Positions 1-9,155 of a stretch of 13,629 nucleotides of DNA are shown one piece after another. The stretch comes from Methylophaga sp. OBS1. Lineage in GTDB: Bacteria; Pseudomonadota; Gammaproteobacteria; Nitrosococcales; Methylophagaceae. The DNA lies in NCBI RefSeq assembly GCF_026319365.1, contig NZ_JAPDMS010000001.1, forward strand, positions 306,422 to 320,050, read 5' to 3'. The notes below the pieces were generated by a model that saw only the letters and a program-made list of their open reading frames with translations, had not been told where the DNA came from and searched no databases. A program made the translations under genes and the position numbers. How positions within the stretch are numbered: the stretch's first letter is position 1; every line of letters begins with the position of its first letter.

Positions 1-8
1 AGTGAATT

Positions 9-308
9 ATGCAAATCATGGATGTCACCTGGGGTAGAGCGGCCCGGGTCTGGTGGAGTATTTTCTGGCGTACTTTTCTGATCACAGCCCTGCTGGCTGT
101 GGTGTTCGGCTTTCTCACCGGATTTCTGATCGCGCTTGCAGGACTGGAGGAAAAAAACCTACTCTGGTCTCAGGTAGTGGGCATTGCCTGTGCCGTTGTT
201 GGCGGTATATGGGCAGTCAAAAAAGTGCTGGAGAAGGAATACCGTACATATCGTCTTGTGCTTATTCCATCAACCGAAGCCCAAATGCAGCAAAGCCTCG
301 ACAATTAA
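9..308 (+). CDS. Small two-helix inner-membrane protein, unknown function
   Basis: I do not recognise this 99-residue protein. It has a basic, Trp-rich N-terminus (WGRAARVWWSIFWR), two hydrophobic stretches at about residues 23-46 and 53-72, and a polar C-terminal tail of about 27 residues rich in K, E, Q and Y. This predicts a hairpin of two inner-membrane helices. An in-frame TGA at 3-5 means the gene begins inside the window. ATG at 9 and ATG at 18 (residue 4) are both possible starts, and I cannot separate them. The stop lies 26 nt before the DUF202 gene on the same strand, so the two are probably co-transcribed. No catalytic motif is visible. I am confident that it is coding, because it has membrane-protein composition and a close downstream partner, but not about its role. 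Confidence 0.65.
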   Translation: MQIMDVTWGRAARVWWSIFWRTFLITALLAVVFGFLTGFLIALAGLEEKNLLWSQVVGIACAVVGGIWAVKKVLEKEYRTYRLVLIPSTEAQMQQSLDN

Positions 309-334
309 TTCCTCGAAACTTGGGAGCGAGTGAT

Positions 335-691
335 ATGGAAGATCCCAGAGTCTTTTTTGCCGCTGAGCGCACTTTGCTTGCCTGGCAACGTACCGGCATG
401 ATGCTGATGGCATTTGGTTTCGTTGTCGAACGGGCCGGTTTATTGCTGAAAGTTCTGGGTCAGAGCGATCCCGTCCATGAGTTCACCCTGTTCTGGCTGG
501 GTGTGCTGTTCATGCTGTTGGGTGTGCTGACGGTTGCTATCGCTGTATTCCAGTTCTCACAGTTATTGCCGTCCTTTTCCGCGCTTGAACGGCCTGCTGG
601 TTATCGTGTCGGTATTAGCCTGGGTCTGAACTTGCTGGTTGCGCTGGCTGGCCTGATGATGTTGTCGGTACTGATATTCCTGCGTTTTTGA
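335..691 (+). CDS. DUF202 family (YidH-like) membrane protein
   Basis: This 118-residue protein opens with MEDPRVFFAAERTLLAWQRT. The A-x-E-R-T-x-L-A-W-x-R-T signature defines the DUF202 family. Three hydrophobic segments at about residues 21-40, 51-73 and 93-116 match the three-helix layout and the usual length of about 110-120 residues. The frame is open upstream to 53, but the ATG at 335 is the natural start: it is preceded by GGGAG at 322-326, and the family signature begins only there. DUF202 proteins are inner-membrane proteins without an established biochemical activity. Some relatives occur fused to SPX or VTC-type polyphosphate domains, which does not assign a function here. The gene probably shares a transcript with the small membrane protein upstream, and a DUF3096 gene follows after about 70 nt. 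Confidence 0.88.
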   Translation: MEDPRVFFAAERTLLAWQRTGMMLMAFGFVVERAGLLLKVLGQSDPVHEFTLFWLGVLFMLLGVLTVAIAVFQFSQLLPSFSALERPAGYRVGISLGLNLLVALAGLMMLSVLIFLRF

Positions 692-760
692 AACGCGTCG
701 CTTGCAAGGCCGGACTGTCGACCGGCATACTCGGTCATTCCACATGACAAGGAGGAAATC

Positions 761-910
761 ATGACTATTTCTTTAACCCCACTCATTTCTCTGATTGCCG
801 GTATTCTGGTATTGCTGGTCCCACGGCTCCTGAACTATATTGTGGCTGTTTACTTAATTCTGATTGGCCTGGTTGGCCTGTTCGGCGGTAGCCTCAATAT
901 CACCCCTTGA
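761..910 (+). CDS. DUF3096 family small membrane protein (49 aa)
   Basis: This short ORF reads MTISLTPLISLIAGILVLLV, then a PRLLNYIVAVYLILIGLVGL core, and ends in FGGSLNITP before TGA. The two hydrophobic helices separated by P-R-x-L-N-Y, and the length near 50 residues, match the DUF3096 family of small bacterial membrane proteins of unknown role. A near-perfect Shine-Dalgarno AAGGAGG at 749-755 stands 5 nt before the ATG, which predicts strong translation. It lies 69 nt downstream of the DUF202 gene, and the linker contains a weak GCCGG/CCGGC inverted repeat. Family assignment is from recalled pattern and I could not search it. That the ORF is real is well supported by the ribosome-binding site and the composition. 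Confidence 0.82.
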   Translation: MTISLTPLISLIAGILVLLVPRLLNYIVAVYLILIGLVGLFGGSLNITP

Positions 911-1026
911 ATCAGATATCCTTCCCGACCGGAAACAATTTGTGCTGCGTTGTGTCAAGACCACTAGCAGTGCCTGAGACACTGTGAGTCACTTGCAAAT
1001 CCAAATTATTAATAAGGAGGAAATGC

Positions 1027-1653
1027 ATGAGACATTCAACTGTTTTTGCACTGATGATCCCATTTCTCACACCAGCAGCCATGGCGAATGAATCTCCCTT
1101 CAGTCAGGCTGACGATACCTGGGTCAACATGACCGGGACTGCGATCGAAACCGGACCGGACAGCTTTTATCTGGATTACGGTCAGGGCACGATTCTGGTT
1201 GAGATGGATGACTGGTCGACCGACGCCGATGCGGCGCCTATTTTCAATGGTGATGAAGTGCGTGTTTACGGCGAGATTGATGATGACTTTTCTGAACTCG
1301 CGACCATTGAAGCCGAATCCGTCTATGTTGAAAATCTCGGTGTTTATTTCTATGCCAACTCAACGGATGAAGAGAGCGCCAGGTTTACTAACACGGCCCC
1401 CATCATTGTTGGGCAGACTGAAGTTATTGGTACTGTCACCTCGGTAACCGGTCGTGAGTTTACGGTGGATAAAGGTAACCAGATGTTGACCGTCGATACG
1501 CTGGGAATGGACTACAATCCACTGGATGATCGAGGCTTTCAGCAAGTCGATGTCGGTGATCTGATCAGTGTCACCGGTAATATGGAAGAAAATATTATCG
1601 ACACTATGGAATTGGAAGCGGATTCGCTTGTGATCCTTGATGAGCAAAGCTGA
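1027..1653 (+). CDS. Secreted acidic protein with two tandem beta-rich (OB-like) units
   Basis: This 208-residue protein starts with a signal peptide, MRHSTVFALMIPFLTPAAMA, cleaved after AMA at about residue 20. The mature part holds two similar units, at about residues 34-103 and 131-204. Each opens with a G-T-(A/V)-x-(E/S)-(T/V) strand, continues with an F-x-(L/V)-D strand, and later has a G-D-(E/L)-(V/I)-x-V-(Y/T)-G strand followed by an E-A-(E/D)-S-(V/L) strand. This spacing resembles the small OB folds of periplasmic DUF5666 or YgiW-type (BOF) proteins. The protein is strongly acidic and has no cysteine. The start is well fixed by AAGGAGG at 1014-1020, 6 nt before the ATG. A 13-bp hairpin follows the stop. 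A periplasmic ligand- or metal-binding role is possible but unproven, and no catalytic residues are recognisable. Confidence 0.8.
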   Translation: MRHSTVFALMIPFLTPAAMANESPFSQADDTWVNMTGTAIETGPDSFYLDYGQGTILVEMDDWSTDADAAPIFNGDEVRVYGEIDDDFSELATIEAESVYVENLGVYFYANSTDEESARFTNTAPIIVGQTEVIGTVTSVTGREFTVDKGNQMLTVDTLGMDYNPLDDRGFQQVDVGDLISVTGNMEENIIDTMELEADSLVILDEQS

Positions 1654-1668
1654 TTGAGAGCACTTGAT

Positions 1669-1702
1669 AACACACGTCCCGGTTTTTATCGGGATGTGTG
1701 TT
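1669..1702 (+). terminator. 13-bp hairpin after the acidic secreted-protein gene
   Basis: The arms AACACACGTCCCG (1669-1681) and CGGGATGTGTGTT (1690-1702) pair over 13 positions with one G-T wobble and an 8-nt loop. The hairpin starts 16 nt after the stop at 1653, where a terminator is expected. The run of T lies in the loop rather than after the stem, and only TGAATCTATTGTTG-like mixed sequence follows. It may therefore be a weak intrinsic terminator or an mRNA-stabilising 3' hairpin. Confidence 0.5.
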
Positions 1703-2046
1703 GAATCTATTGTTGTCACTGCTCAGTAAGCTCGTCCTTCACTGGCTAGCAAATCATTCAGACGACGGGATTGCTTTTGTTTTCAACTATTATCAGTCAT
1801 GACGAGCCCAGTCACTACAGCATAACCTTATGGGCGCTAGACATTGTAATAGGCAATGATTAGCTTGCGTCGAGGCTTATCTACAGGATTGGCGATATTA
1901 ATAATAATTGGCTGATAAATAGCCTTATGGCACGGCTATACTTAGCTTGAGCCAAGCTTTCATTGCCCCTGAATCGAGTCTGACTAACCGCCGGAGCTTA
2001 AAGAGAACCTGGAGCCGGTCCCCTGAAATGTTGCTAAGGATAAGGG
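1703..2046. other. Gap without a gene upstream of the LysE-type exporter
   Basis: I see no coding sequence here. The distal part (1730-1807) has only a long-range GCTCGTC/GACGAGC inverted repeat. The part at 1891-1960 is A+T rich with several short GGCT/AGCC inverted repeats around a possible -10 element TATACT (1937-1942). It is the likely promoter and leader of the exporter gene at 2047. No riboswitch class or tRNA is recognisable. Confidence 0.5.
1908..1942 (+). promoter_or_regulatory. Possible promoter/operator of the LysE-type exporter
   Basis: TATACT at 1937-1942 resembles a sigma-70 -10 element. No -35 element lies at the right distance: TTGGCT at 1908-1913 is 23 bp away, which suggests activator dependence if the promoter is real. 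Inverted repeat ATAGCC (1919-1924) / GGCTAT (1934-1939), with a 9-nt centre, overlaps the -10 element. TTGGCT is mirrored by AGCCAA further downstream. This is a pattern-based suggestion only. Confidence 0.3.
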
Positions 2047-2655
2047 ATGCATCCAACTGAATTGTTTGGGCTGAGTCTGGTGTTGCTGACGGCGGCCGCG
2101 TTGCCGACTTTGAGTACGCTCTTGGTGATTTCCAACACGATGTTACATGGCGTCCGTTCAGGCACGTCCACAGCAGTCGGCGTTGTACTGGGTGACTTAT
2201 TCTGGTTGTCGCTGGCGCTTTCAGGACTGGCTGCGGCTTATCCTCTCCTGGCACGTCACTGGTTCCTGATCAAGCTGATTGCCGCAATAGGCCTTATATA
2301 CCTGGCAATGCGACTCTGTCTCCACAAGCAACCGCCGGTGCGTTCAGAATATGATGGGGCTCAAAGCGGACGCGGATGGCTGGCCGGCTTTATATTGACA
2401 TTAACCGATCTGAAAGCGGTGTTATTTTATCTGGCGATTCTGCCGGCCTTTGTTGACTTGGCCAATGTGTCTTCTGCAGAGATAATGATGATTGTGAGTG
2501 TCACTGTATTCAGTGTCGGTGTAAGTAAACTGTTTTATGTGCTTATGACAGCCAGGTTGAGAGCGACTCTGAATCTGAAGCACATGAAGTTTTTGCGTTG
2601 GACGGCAGCCTTTATTTTTCTCCTGATAGCCACCTCATTGTTAATTCAAAACTGA
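2047..2655 (+). CDS. LysE/RhtB family efflux transporter
   Basis: This 202-residue protein has about six hydrophobic segments (near residues 5-28, 40-63, 73-90, 110-134, 144-168 and 182-199). That is the length and layout of the LysE/RhtB superfamily of inner-membrane exporters for amino acids and related small molecules. Supporting landmarks are the G-V-x-x-G-D segment at 45-50 and LTDLKAVLFYLAILPAFVD at 119-137, which corresponds to the family's NPK-A-L-F-F motif. The first family motif, usually P-G-P near residue 20, reads ALPTLSTLLV here, so it is a divergent member and the substrate cannot be inferred. ATG at 2047 has AAGGA at 2036-2040, 6 nt upstream. No divergently transcribed LysR-type regulator, common for this family, is present. 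Confidence 0.85.
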   Translation: MHPTELFGLSLVLLTAAALPTLSTLLVISNTMLHGVRSGTSTAVGVVLGDLFWLSLALSGLAAAYPLLARHWFLIKLIAAIGLIYLAMRLCLHKQPPVRSEYDGAQSGRGWLAGFILTLTDLKAVLFYLAILPAFVDLANVSSAEIMMIVSVTVFSVGVSKLFYVLMTARLRATLNLKHMKFLRWTAAFIFLLIATSLLIQN

Positions 2656-2751
2656 CTCACCTGAAGAAACTTTGTTTCAGCTGGAAACTGGGTGTGAGAA
2701 AACAGGTCTGTTAAGCGATAATTGTCTATTTACAGCAGCATCAAAAATTCT

Positions 2752-2952
2752 ATGAGTGAAACCAAGCAGACCGAACTGGACGAAATCATTTGTGATTGCA
2801 GTGGCACCACCCGTGGCAAGATTCTCAGTCTGATCGAGCAGGGTATTATCGATCCTGACACTATTTCCCGTAAAACCGGTGCGATATCCGGCTGCGGTTC
2901 CTGCGAGTGGGATATTGAGACTATCCTCGGCGAAGCAATTGCCCAGCTCTGA
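2752..2952 (+). CDS. BFD-like [2Fe-2S]-binding protein
   Basis: This 66-residue protein carries Cys14-x-Cys16 and Cys48-x2-Cys51 (IICDCSGTTRGKI ... SGCGSCE). That is the C-x-C ... C-x2-C arrangement of the Fer2_BFD domain found in bacterioferritin-associated ferredoxin and in the [2Fe-2S] segments of NirB-like reductases. It likely binds one [2Fe-2S] cluster in the cytoplasm and acts in electron transfer or iron handling. The partner is not apparent, as no bacterioferritin or nitrite reductase gene is nearby. ATG at 2752 is chosen over an in-frame TTG at 2722 because the domain begins just after it, although neither has a strong ribosome-binding site. Its TGA (2950-2952) directly abuts the stop of the convergent cysZ gene. 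It could be a free-standing Bfd homologue or a regulatory ferredoxin. Confidence 0.85.
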   Translation: MSETKQTELDEIICDCSGTTRGKILSLIEQGIIDPDTISRKTGAISGCGSCEWDIETILGEAIAQL

Positions 2953-3687
2953 TCATGACTGCTTCAGGTTTTCCAGATACAAGACTGTGGCACCCGCGAC
3001 TGCGGCTGGAATGACCAGAAAATTTACTATCGGAATCATGGTTGCCAACATAGTGGCACCACCAAAGCCCAGCGCCAGCCCACGGTTGTTTCTCAGAATG
3101 TCACGTTGCTGACGAAAATCGAGCTGATGGTTGCCCATCGGGTAATCATGATAATCCAGCGCCAGTGTCCAGCTGGTAAAAAACAGCCATAGTGCCGGCG
3201 CGAATAAATTCAGACCCGGAATCCATGACAGAATAAACAGCGGAATGATCCAGACCAGCAGATAAGCGGTTTTACGCAGTTCATTGAAGATCATCTTGGG
3301 ACTGTCTTTGAACATCTGCGACCAGGGCATTTCCGGTGGCGGTGTCCCAGCCACGTTTCTCTCAACCATTTCAGCCAGAATGCCGTTGAACGGGGCGGCA
3401 AGAATATTGGCGACTACCGAGAAGCTGAAAAACACAATAATCACCAGCAGCAATACAAACAATGGCCAGATGATCCAGGTCAGAACACTTTCCAGCCAGG
3501 CTGGCAGCCAGTCCGGCATCAATGCATCCAGCCAGCCGCCGAAATGCGATAGCCCAAACCAGATAGCAACACTGAACAGGATGGTGTTAATCAGCATAGG
3601 CAGATAGGCAAAGCGTCGAACGCCGGGCTGATTAATTAAAGAAAAGCCTCTTAACAGGTAACGTGCGCCTCGGACAATGTTCTGCAT
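2953..3687 (-). CDS. cysZ: CysZ-type sulfate permease
   Basis: This 244-residue membrane protein matches CysZ (EI24 family), the inner-membrane sulfate uptake protein that feeds cysteine synthesis. The N-terminus MQNIVRGARYLLRGFSLINQ, followed by PGVRRFAYLPMLINTI, is close to the E. coli CysZ pattern of Q-P-G-(I/V)-R-R-F-x-x-L-P-x-L-x-N. Hydrophobic segments lie at about 28-48, 66-92, 138-172 and 203-235. The conserved central part has L-A-A-P-F-N-G (97-102) and an A-L-D-Y-H-D-Y-P segment (176-183). ATG at 3687 is preferred to the GTG two codons earlier because GAGG (3696-3693) is then 5 nt upstream. The gene converges on the BFD-like gene with no space between stops. No other sulfur-assimilation gene is in view, so the regulation is unknown. 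Confidence 0.9.
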   Translation of the reverse strand: MQNIVRGARYLLRGFSLINQPGVRRFAYLPMLINTILFSVAIWFGLSHFGGWLDALMPDWLPAWLESVLTWIIWPLFVLLLVIIVFFSFSVVANILAAPFNGILAEMVERNVAGTPPPEMPWSQMFKDSPKMIFNELRKTAYLLVWIIPLFILSWIPGLNLFAPALWLFFTSWTLALDYHDYPMGNHQLDFRQQRDILRNNRGLALGFGGATMLATMIPIVNFLVIPAAVAGATVLYLENLKQS

Positions 3688-3871
3688 GATCACCTCGGAT
3701 AGGATTGATTCATTTCCAGATTTGCGAAATGAAAAAAAGTCGCTAAAAAATCTGTCACTTAGTTTGCCACATAGCGCGAACTATGCCAGCTTTGCAGCGG
3801 TTGAAGTGATTTGAATAGCCTATGCATCGACTAGATGACAATGAGGGAATGATAAGCGAGGGTGTAGCAGG

Positions 3872-3904
3872 ATCAACAAACCACCGGCACCTGATGGTGC
3901 CGGT
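3872..3904 (-). terminator. Intrinsic terminator behind queF
   Basis: A perfect 9-bp G+C-rich stem, ACCGGCACC (3883-3891) and GGTGCCGGT (3896-3904), encloses a 4-nt loop. Read on the - strand it starts 19 nt after the queF stop and is followed by GGTTTGTTG, a T-rich though imperfect tail. Position, stem strength and tail fit a rho-independent terminator that separates queF from cysZ. Confidence 0.8.
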
Positions 3905-3923
3905 AGCCACAAGGTTATATTGA

Positions 3924-4313
3924 TTAAGGCAGGTGAACCGGGGTGGGTGGGATCCAGCCTTCTTTGCGATGCTCAGCGACCACCGTGGTATAAACACCGC
4001 CGCGCACATTGAAAATACCGGTGACACGCATAAAACGCGGGTCGCAGGCTGCGACCAGATCGTTCAGAATAGTGTTGGTCACTTTTTCGTGAAACGCACC
4101 TTCGTCACGATAAGACCACATGTAGAGTTTGAAGGATTTCAGCTCGACGCATTTCTCGTCGGGTACATAATCAAGCTTAATCGTGGCAAAATCGGGCTGG
4201 CCGGTTTTAGGACATAGACAGGTAAATTCAGGTGTCTCAATGTGAATGGTATAATCACGCTCGGGCGTGGCATTATCAAAGGTTTCCAGATGTTTGCTTG
4301 GTTGAGTGGACAT
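3924..4313 (-). CDS. queF: NADPH-dependent preQ0 reductase QueF, short (type I) form
   Basis: QueF reduces 7-cyano-7-deazaguanine (preQ0) to preQ1 with NADPH, the last step before insertion into tRNA in queuosine synthesis. It is cytoplasmic. The 129-residue protein carries [16 protein letters not shown] (30-45). Its Cys34 lies at the position of the catalytic Cys of B. subtilis QueF ([11 protein letters not shown]), and Asp41 matches the catalytic Asp. The QueF signature [20 protein letters not shown] (57-76) includes the His-Glu pair. The length is that of the single-domain type I enzyme rather than the duplicated type II form of about 280 residues in E. coli. ATG at 4313 is preferred over an upstream TTG at 4325. 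The gene is divergent from zipA, with 58 nt of A+T-rich promoter space, and ends in a clear terminator. Confidence 0.95.
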   Translation of the reverse strand: MSTQPSKHLETFDNATPERDYTIHIETPEFTCLCPKTGQPDFATIKLDYVPDEKCVELKSFKLYMWSYRDEGAFHEKVTNTILNDLVAACDPRFMRVTGIFNVRGGVYTTVVAEHRKEGWIPPTPVHLP

Positions 4314-4371
4314 GGACAATCTCAAATTGAAGTTAAACGACTATTATCTCTTAACTAAAAGATTAAATTAA
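4314..4371. promoter_or_regulatory. Divergent promoter region between queF and the zipA operon
   Basis: This 58-nt, strongly A+T-rich spacer is the only room for the start signals of both divergent units. Possible -10 elements are TATTAT (4342-4347) toward zipA and GATAAT (on -, around 4345-4350) toward queF. Neither has a good -35 partner at 16-18 bp, so the exact promoters are uncertain. The zipA promoter may extend into queF coding sequence. Confidence 0.4.
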
Positions 4372-7162
<2,791 letters not shown>

Positions 7163-7165
7163 TCT

Positions 7166-8212
7166 ATGACAGCTGTTGCTGATGCGATCAAGAAAGTCGC
7201 CACGGGACCGCATTTAAGTAAAGATCTGAGCCAGGAAGAGGCCTATGCCGCGACCATGGAAATTTTGTCCGGTGAAGCAGATCCAGTGAGAGCGGCAATC
7301 TTCTTTATTGCGATGCGCATGAAGCGCGAAACCAACGAAGAAAATCTTGGCATTCTGCAGGCGCTGCAGGCGAATACCGAACAGCAACAGGCAGAAGTAG
7401 ATGATTTGTTGATTTTTGCCGATCCCTTTAACGGCTTTAACCGCCACTGTCCGGTAACGGCTTTCCTGCCGGCGGTATTGGCGGCAGCAGGTTTGCCGAC
7501 TGTCTCCCAGGGCGTGTATGAAATGGGGCCCAAGTTCGGCGTTACTCATGCCCAGGTGCTGAAACTGGCTGGTTACAACAATATTATTCAGGTGCCTGAA
7601 GCCACACAGGCGGTTAATCATGTCGATATCGGCTGGGCTTACCTGGATCAATCGGCTGCCAGCCCCCTGGTTTATGCCTTGCAGGCACTACGCACACAGA
7701 TGATTAAACGTCCCAGCATAGCGACGTTGGAAAAAATGGTGATGCCGATAAAAGCCAAAGCCAGAACCCATCTTGCTATTGGCTTTGTTCATAAGGAGTA
7801 CCCGGCCATTCTGGGCTGGCTGGCCAAGGCATTTGGTTACGATTCGGCCTTTATTGCCCGCGGTCTGGAGGGCGGTATTGTGCCAACCCTGCGGGAGGCT
7901 TCCAATAATCACCGCATGCTTGATGGTGACATGCAGGAATGTCGACTGGACCCGGCTGACTTTGGGATTGAGCAGGACACCCGCGGTGTTAAAGTGGATG
8001 ACGAAGTCACGGCTGAGAGAACGCTGGAAGAGGGTATGCAGGCCCTGAGAGGTCAGACCGGTCCGGCATATGACAGTCTAGTCTATGGTGCCGCCATTGC
8101 TTTGTGGCATACCGGGCTGCAAGCTTCACAACGTCAGGCGGCTGACCACGTTCGCACTATTATCAATAACGGCAATGCCAAAGCACATTTCGAGGCTGCT
8201 ATTCAATCATGA
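7166..8212 (+). CDS. ybiB: TrpD2/YbiB-type nucleic-acid-binding protein
   Basis: This 348-residue protein has the two-part fold of anthranilate phosphoribosyltransferase: a helical N-terminal domain (about 8-70) and a large glycosyltransferase-3-type domain (about 80-330). The PRPP-binding G-T-G-G-D loop of true TrpD is replaced by ADPFNGFNRHCPVT (85-98). The rest of the region, LPAVLAAAGLPTVSQG with VYEMGPKFG, matches the TrpD2 (YbiB) subfamily. E. coli YbiB is reported to be a DNA/RNA-binding, LexA-controlled protein without TrpD activity, so I infer nucleic-acid binding rather than tryptophan synthesis. The start is 3 nt after the ligA stop, and the TGA overlaps the yjbQ ATG (ATGA at 8209-8212). 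Placement between ligA and yjbQ fits a DNA-metabolism link, but no LexA box is evident near the operon start. Confidence 0.85.
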   Translation: MTAVADAIKKVATGPHLSKDLSQEEAYAATMEILSGEADPVRAAIFFIAMRMKRETNEENLGILQALQANTEQQQAEVDDLLIFADPFNGFNRHCPVTAFLPAVLAAAGLPTVSQGVYEMGPKFGVTHAQVLKLAGYNNIIQVPEATQAVNHVDIGWAYLDQSAASPLVYALQALRTQMIKRPSIATLEKMVMPIKAKARTHLAIGFVHKEYPAILGWLAKAFGYDSAFIARGLEGGIVPTLREASNNHRMLDGDMQECRLDPADFGIEQDTRGVKVDDEVTAERTLEEGMQALRGQTGPAYDSLVYGAAIALWHTGLQASQRQAADHVRTIINNGNAKAHFEAAIQS

Positions 8213-8625
8213 TTTATCAACACACACTCACCTATAACAACCAGGGGCGCAGTACCAGCAACATCACCCGCGATGTGCAGCAACTGGTGTCAGAATCCGG
8301 CATTCAGACCGGTACCTGTCACGTTTTTGTGCAGCACACCAGCGCGTCGCTGATGCTCTGCGAGAATGCCGATCCGGATGTCCGCCATGATCTGGAAACC
8401 TTTATGCAGCATATCGTGCCGGATGGTGATCCCATGTTTCGTCATCAGGATGAAGGGCCTGATGATATGAGTGCTCATGTGCGCACTGTGCTGACAAATC
8501 CGGATCTGACTGTACCAGTCAGTGGCGGGCAGTGTGACCTCGGTGTCTGGCAGGGCATTTATCTGTGGGAACACCGCACCGATCCCCAGCGACGTCGCGT
8601 GATTGTCACGGTGCAGGGTGAATAA
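8209..8625 (+). CDS. yjbQ: YjbQ family (UPF0047) secondary thiamine-phosphate synthase-type enzyme
   Basis: This 138-residue protein carries all hallmarks of the YjbQ/UPF0047 family: HVFVQHTSASLMLCENADPDVR (38-59), HQDEGPDDMSAH (79-90) and LGVWQGIYLWEHR (111-123). The His, Asp and Glu residues in these blocks form the presumed metal-binding or active site of the trimer. Family members, including E. coli YjbQ, show weak thiamine-phosphate synthase activity, but the physiological substrate is not settled. The ATG overlaps the ybiB stop by 4 nt and darP follows 2 nt after the stop, so it is translated as part of the zipA-ligA run. Length is normal and nothing is missing. It is cytoplasmic. Confidence 0.93.
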   Translation: MIYQHTLTYNNQGRSTSNITRDVQQLVSESGIQTGTCHVFVQHTSASLMLCENADPDVRHDLETFMQHIVPDGDPMFRHQDEGPDDMSAHVRTVLTNPDLTVPVSGGQCDLGVWQGIYLWEHRTDPQRRRVIVTVQGE

Positions 8626-8627
8626 AG

Positions 8628-9155
8628 ATGAGTGAATTTGAAGACGGCAGTGAAGAAAACTGGCCTCAGGACTGGGATAACGAGAAAAGTAAGACCCAGG
8701 TCAAAAAGGAGCTTCAGGCTCTCAGAGAACTGGGCAAAGAATTGATTAATCTGCCCAAAAGAGATCTGGACAAGCTGGATCTGCCTGAGGAGCTGCGTGA
8801 AGCCGTTGATGATGCGGGTGCAATGAGTAAAGGGGCATTGAAACGCCAGACCGGTTTTATCGGTGGGCTGATTGCCGAGCTTGATCATGTGTCGATTGAG
8901 CGTCAGCTTAATCAACTGAAACAACCGCATCAGGGGCAGGTGAAACAGTTTCATCAATTGGAAAACTGGCGGGACCGGCTTTTAGCTGGAGATGATGACG
9001 TTTATGGTGAACTGATCAACGAGTTTGATGCCTTTGATGTCCAGCATGTTCGCCAACTGGTCAGGAATGCAACTCGTGAAGCGAAACAGAATAAACCGCC
9101 GAAATCAGCGCGGCAGGTTTTTCAGTATCTGCAGGAACTGCAGCAGAATCACTGA
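8628..9155 (+). CDS. darP: Ribosome maturation factor DarP (YjgA, DUF615)
   Basis: DarP (YjgA) binds pre-50S particles and promotes late maturation of the peptidyl-transferase centre. The 175-residue protein matches it throughout: the basic helix SKTQVKKELQALRELGKELI (21-40), L-P-x-E-L-R-E-A (52-59), K-R-Q-x-x-F-I-G-G-L (72-81), the QVKQFHQLENWRDRLL segment (104-119), and the C-terminal NKPPKSARQVFQYLQELQ (155-172), which is the best conserved part. The acidic N-terminal tail (1-19) is variable in the family. It starts 2 nt after yjbQ and closes the operon. Its last 7 nt overlap the 3' end of the convergent phoQ-like gene, so no terminator fits between them. Length agrees with E. coli YjgA. 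Confidence 0.95.
   Translation: MSEFEDGSEENWPQDWDNEKSKTQVKKELQALRELGKELINLPKRDLDKLDLPEELREAVDDAGAMSKGALKRQTGFIGGLIAELDHVSIERQLNQLKQPHQGQVKQFHQLENWRDRLLAGDDDVYGELINEFDAFDVQHVRQLVRNATREAKQNKPPKSARQVFQYLQELQQNH

Noticed and set aside
1730..1807. Long-range inverted repeat GCTCGTC / GACGAGC in the gap before the exporter
   Set aside because: Seven bases separated by about 64 nt are expected by chance, and no compact structure or transposase remnant supports it.
1928..1946. TGGCACG followed by TTAGC, recalling a sigma-54 -24/-12 promoter
   Set aside because: The GC of the -12 element is not 10 bp after the GG of the -24 element (the nearest GG/GC pairs are 14 or 9 bp apart), so the spacing does not fit.
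2656..2698. Possible hairpin CTCAC/GTGAG behind the exporter gene
   Set aside because: The outer stem is only 5 bp, the inner part needs bulges, and no T-run follows. It is too weak to call a terminator.
3770..3785. CATAG-CGCGAA-CTATG inverted repeat upstream of cysZ
   Set aside because: Five-base arms are too short to separate from chance, and it does not match a CysB site I can recall.
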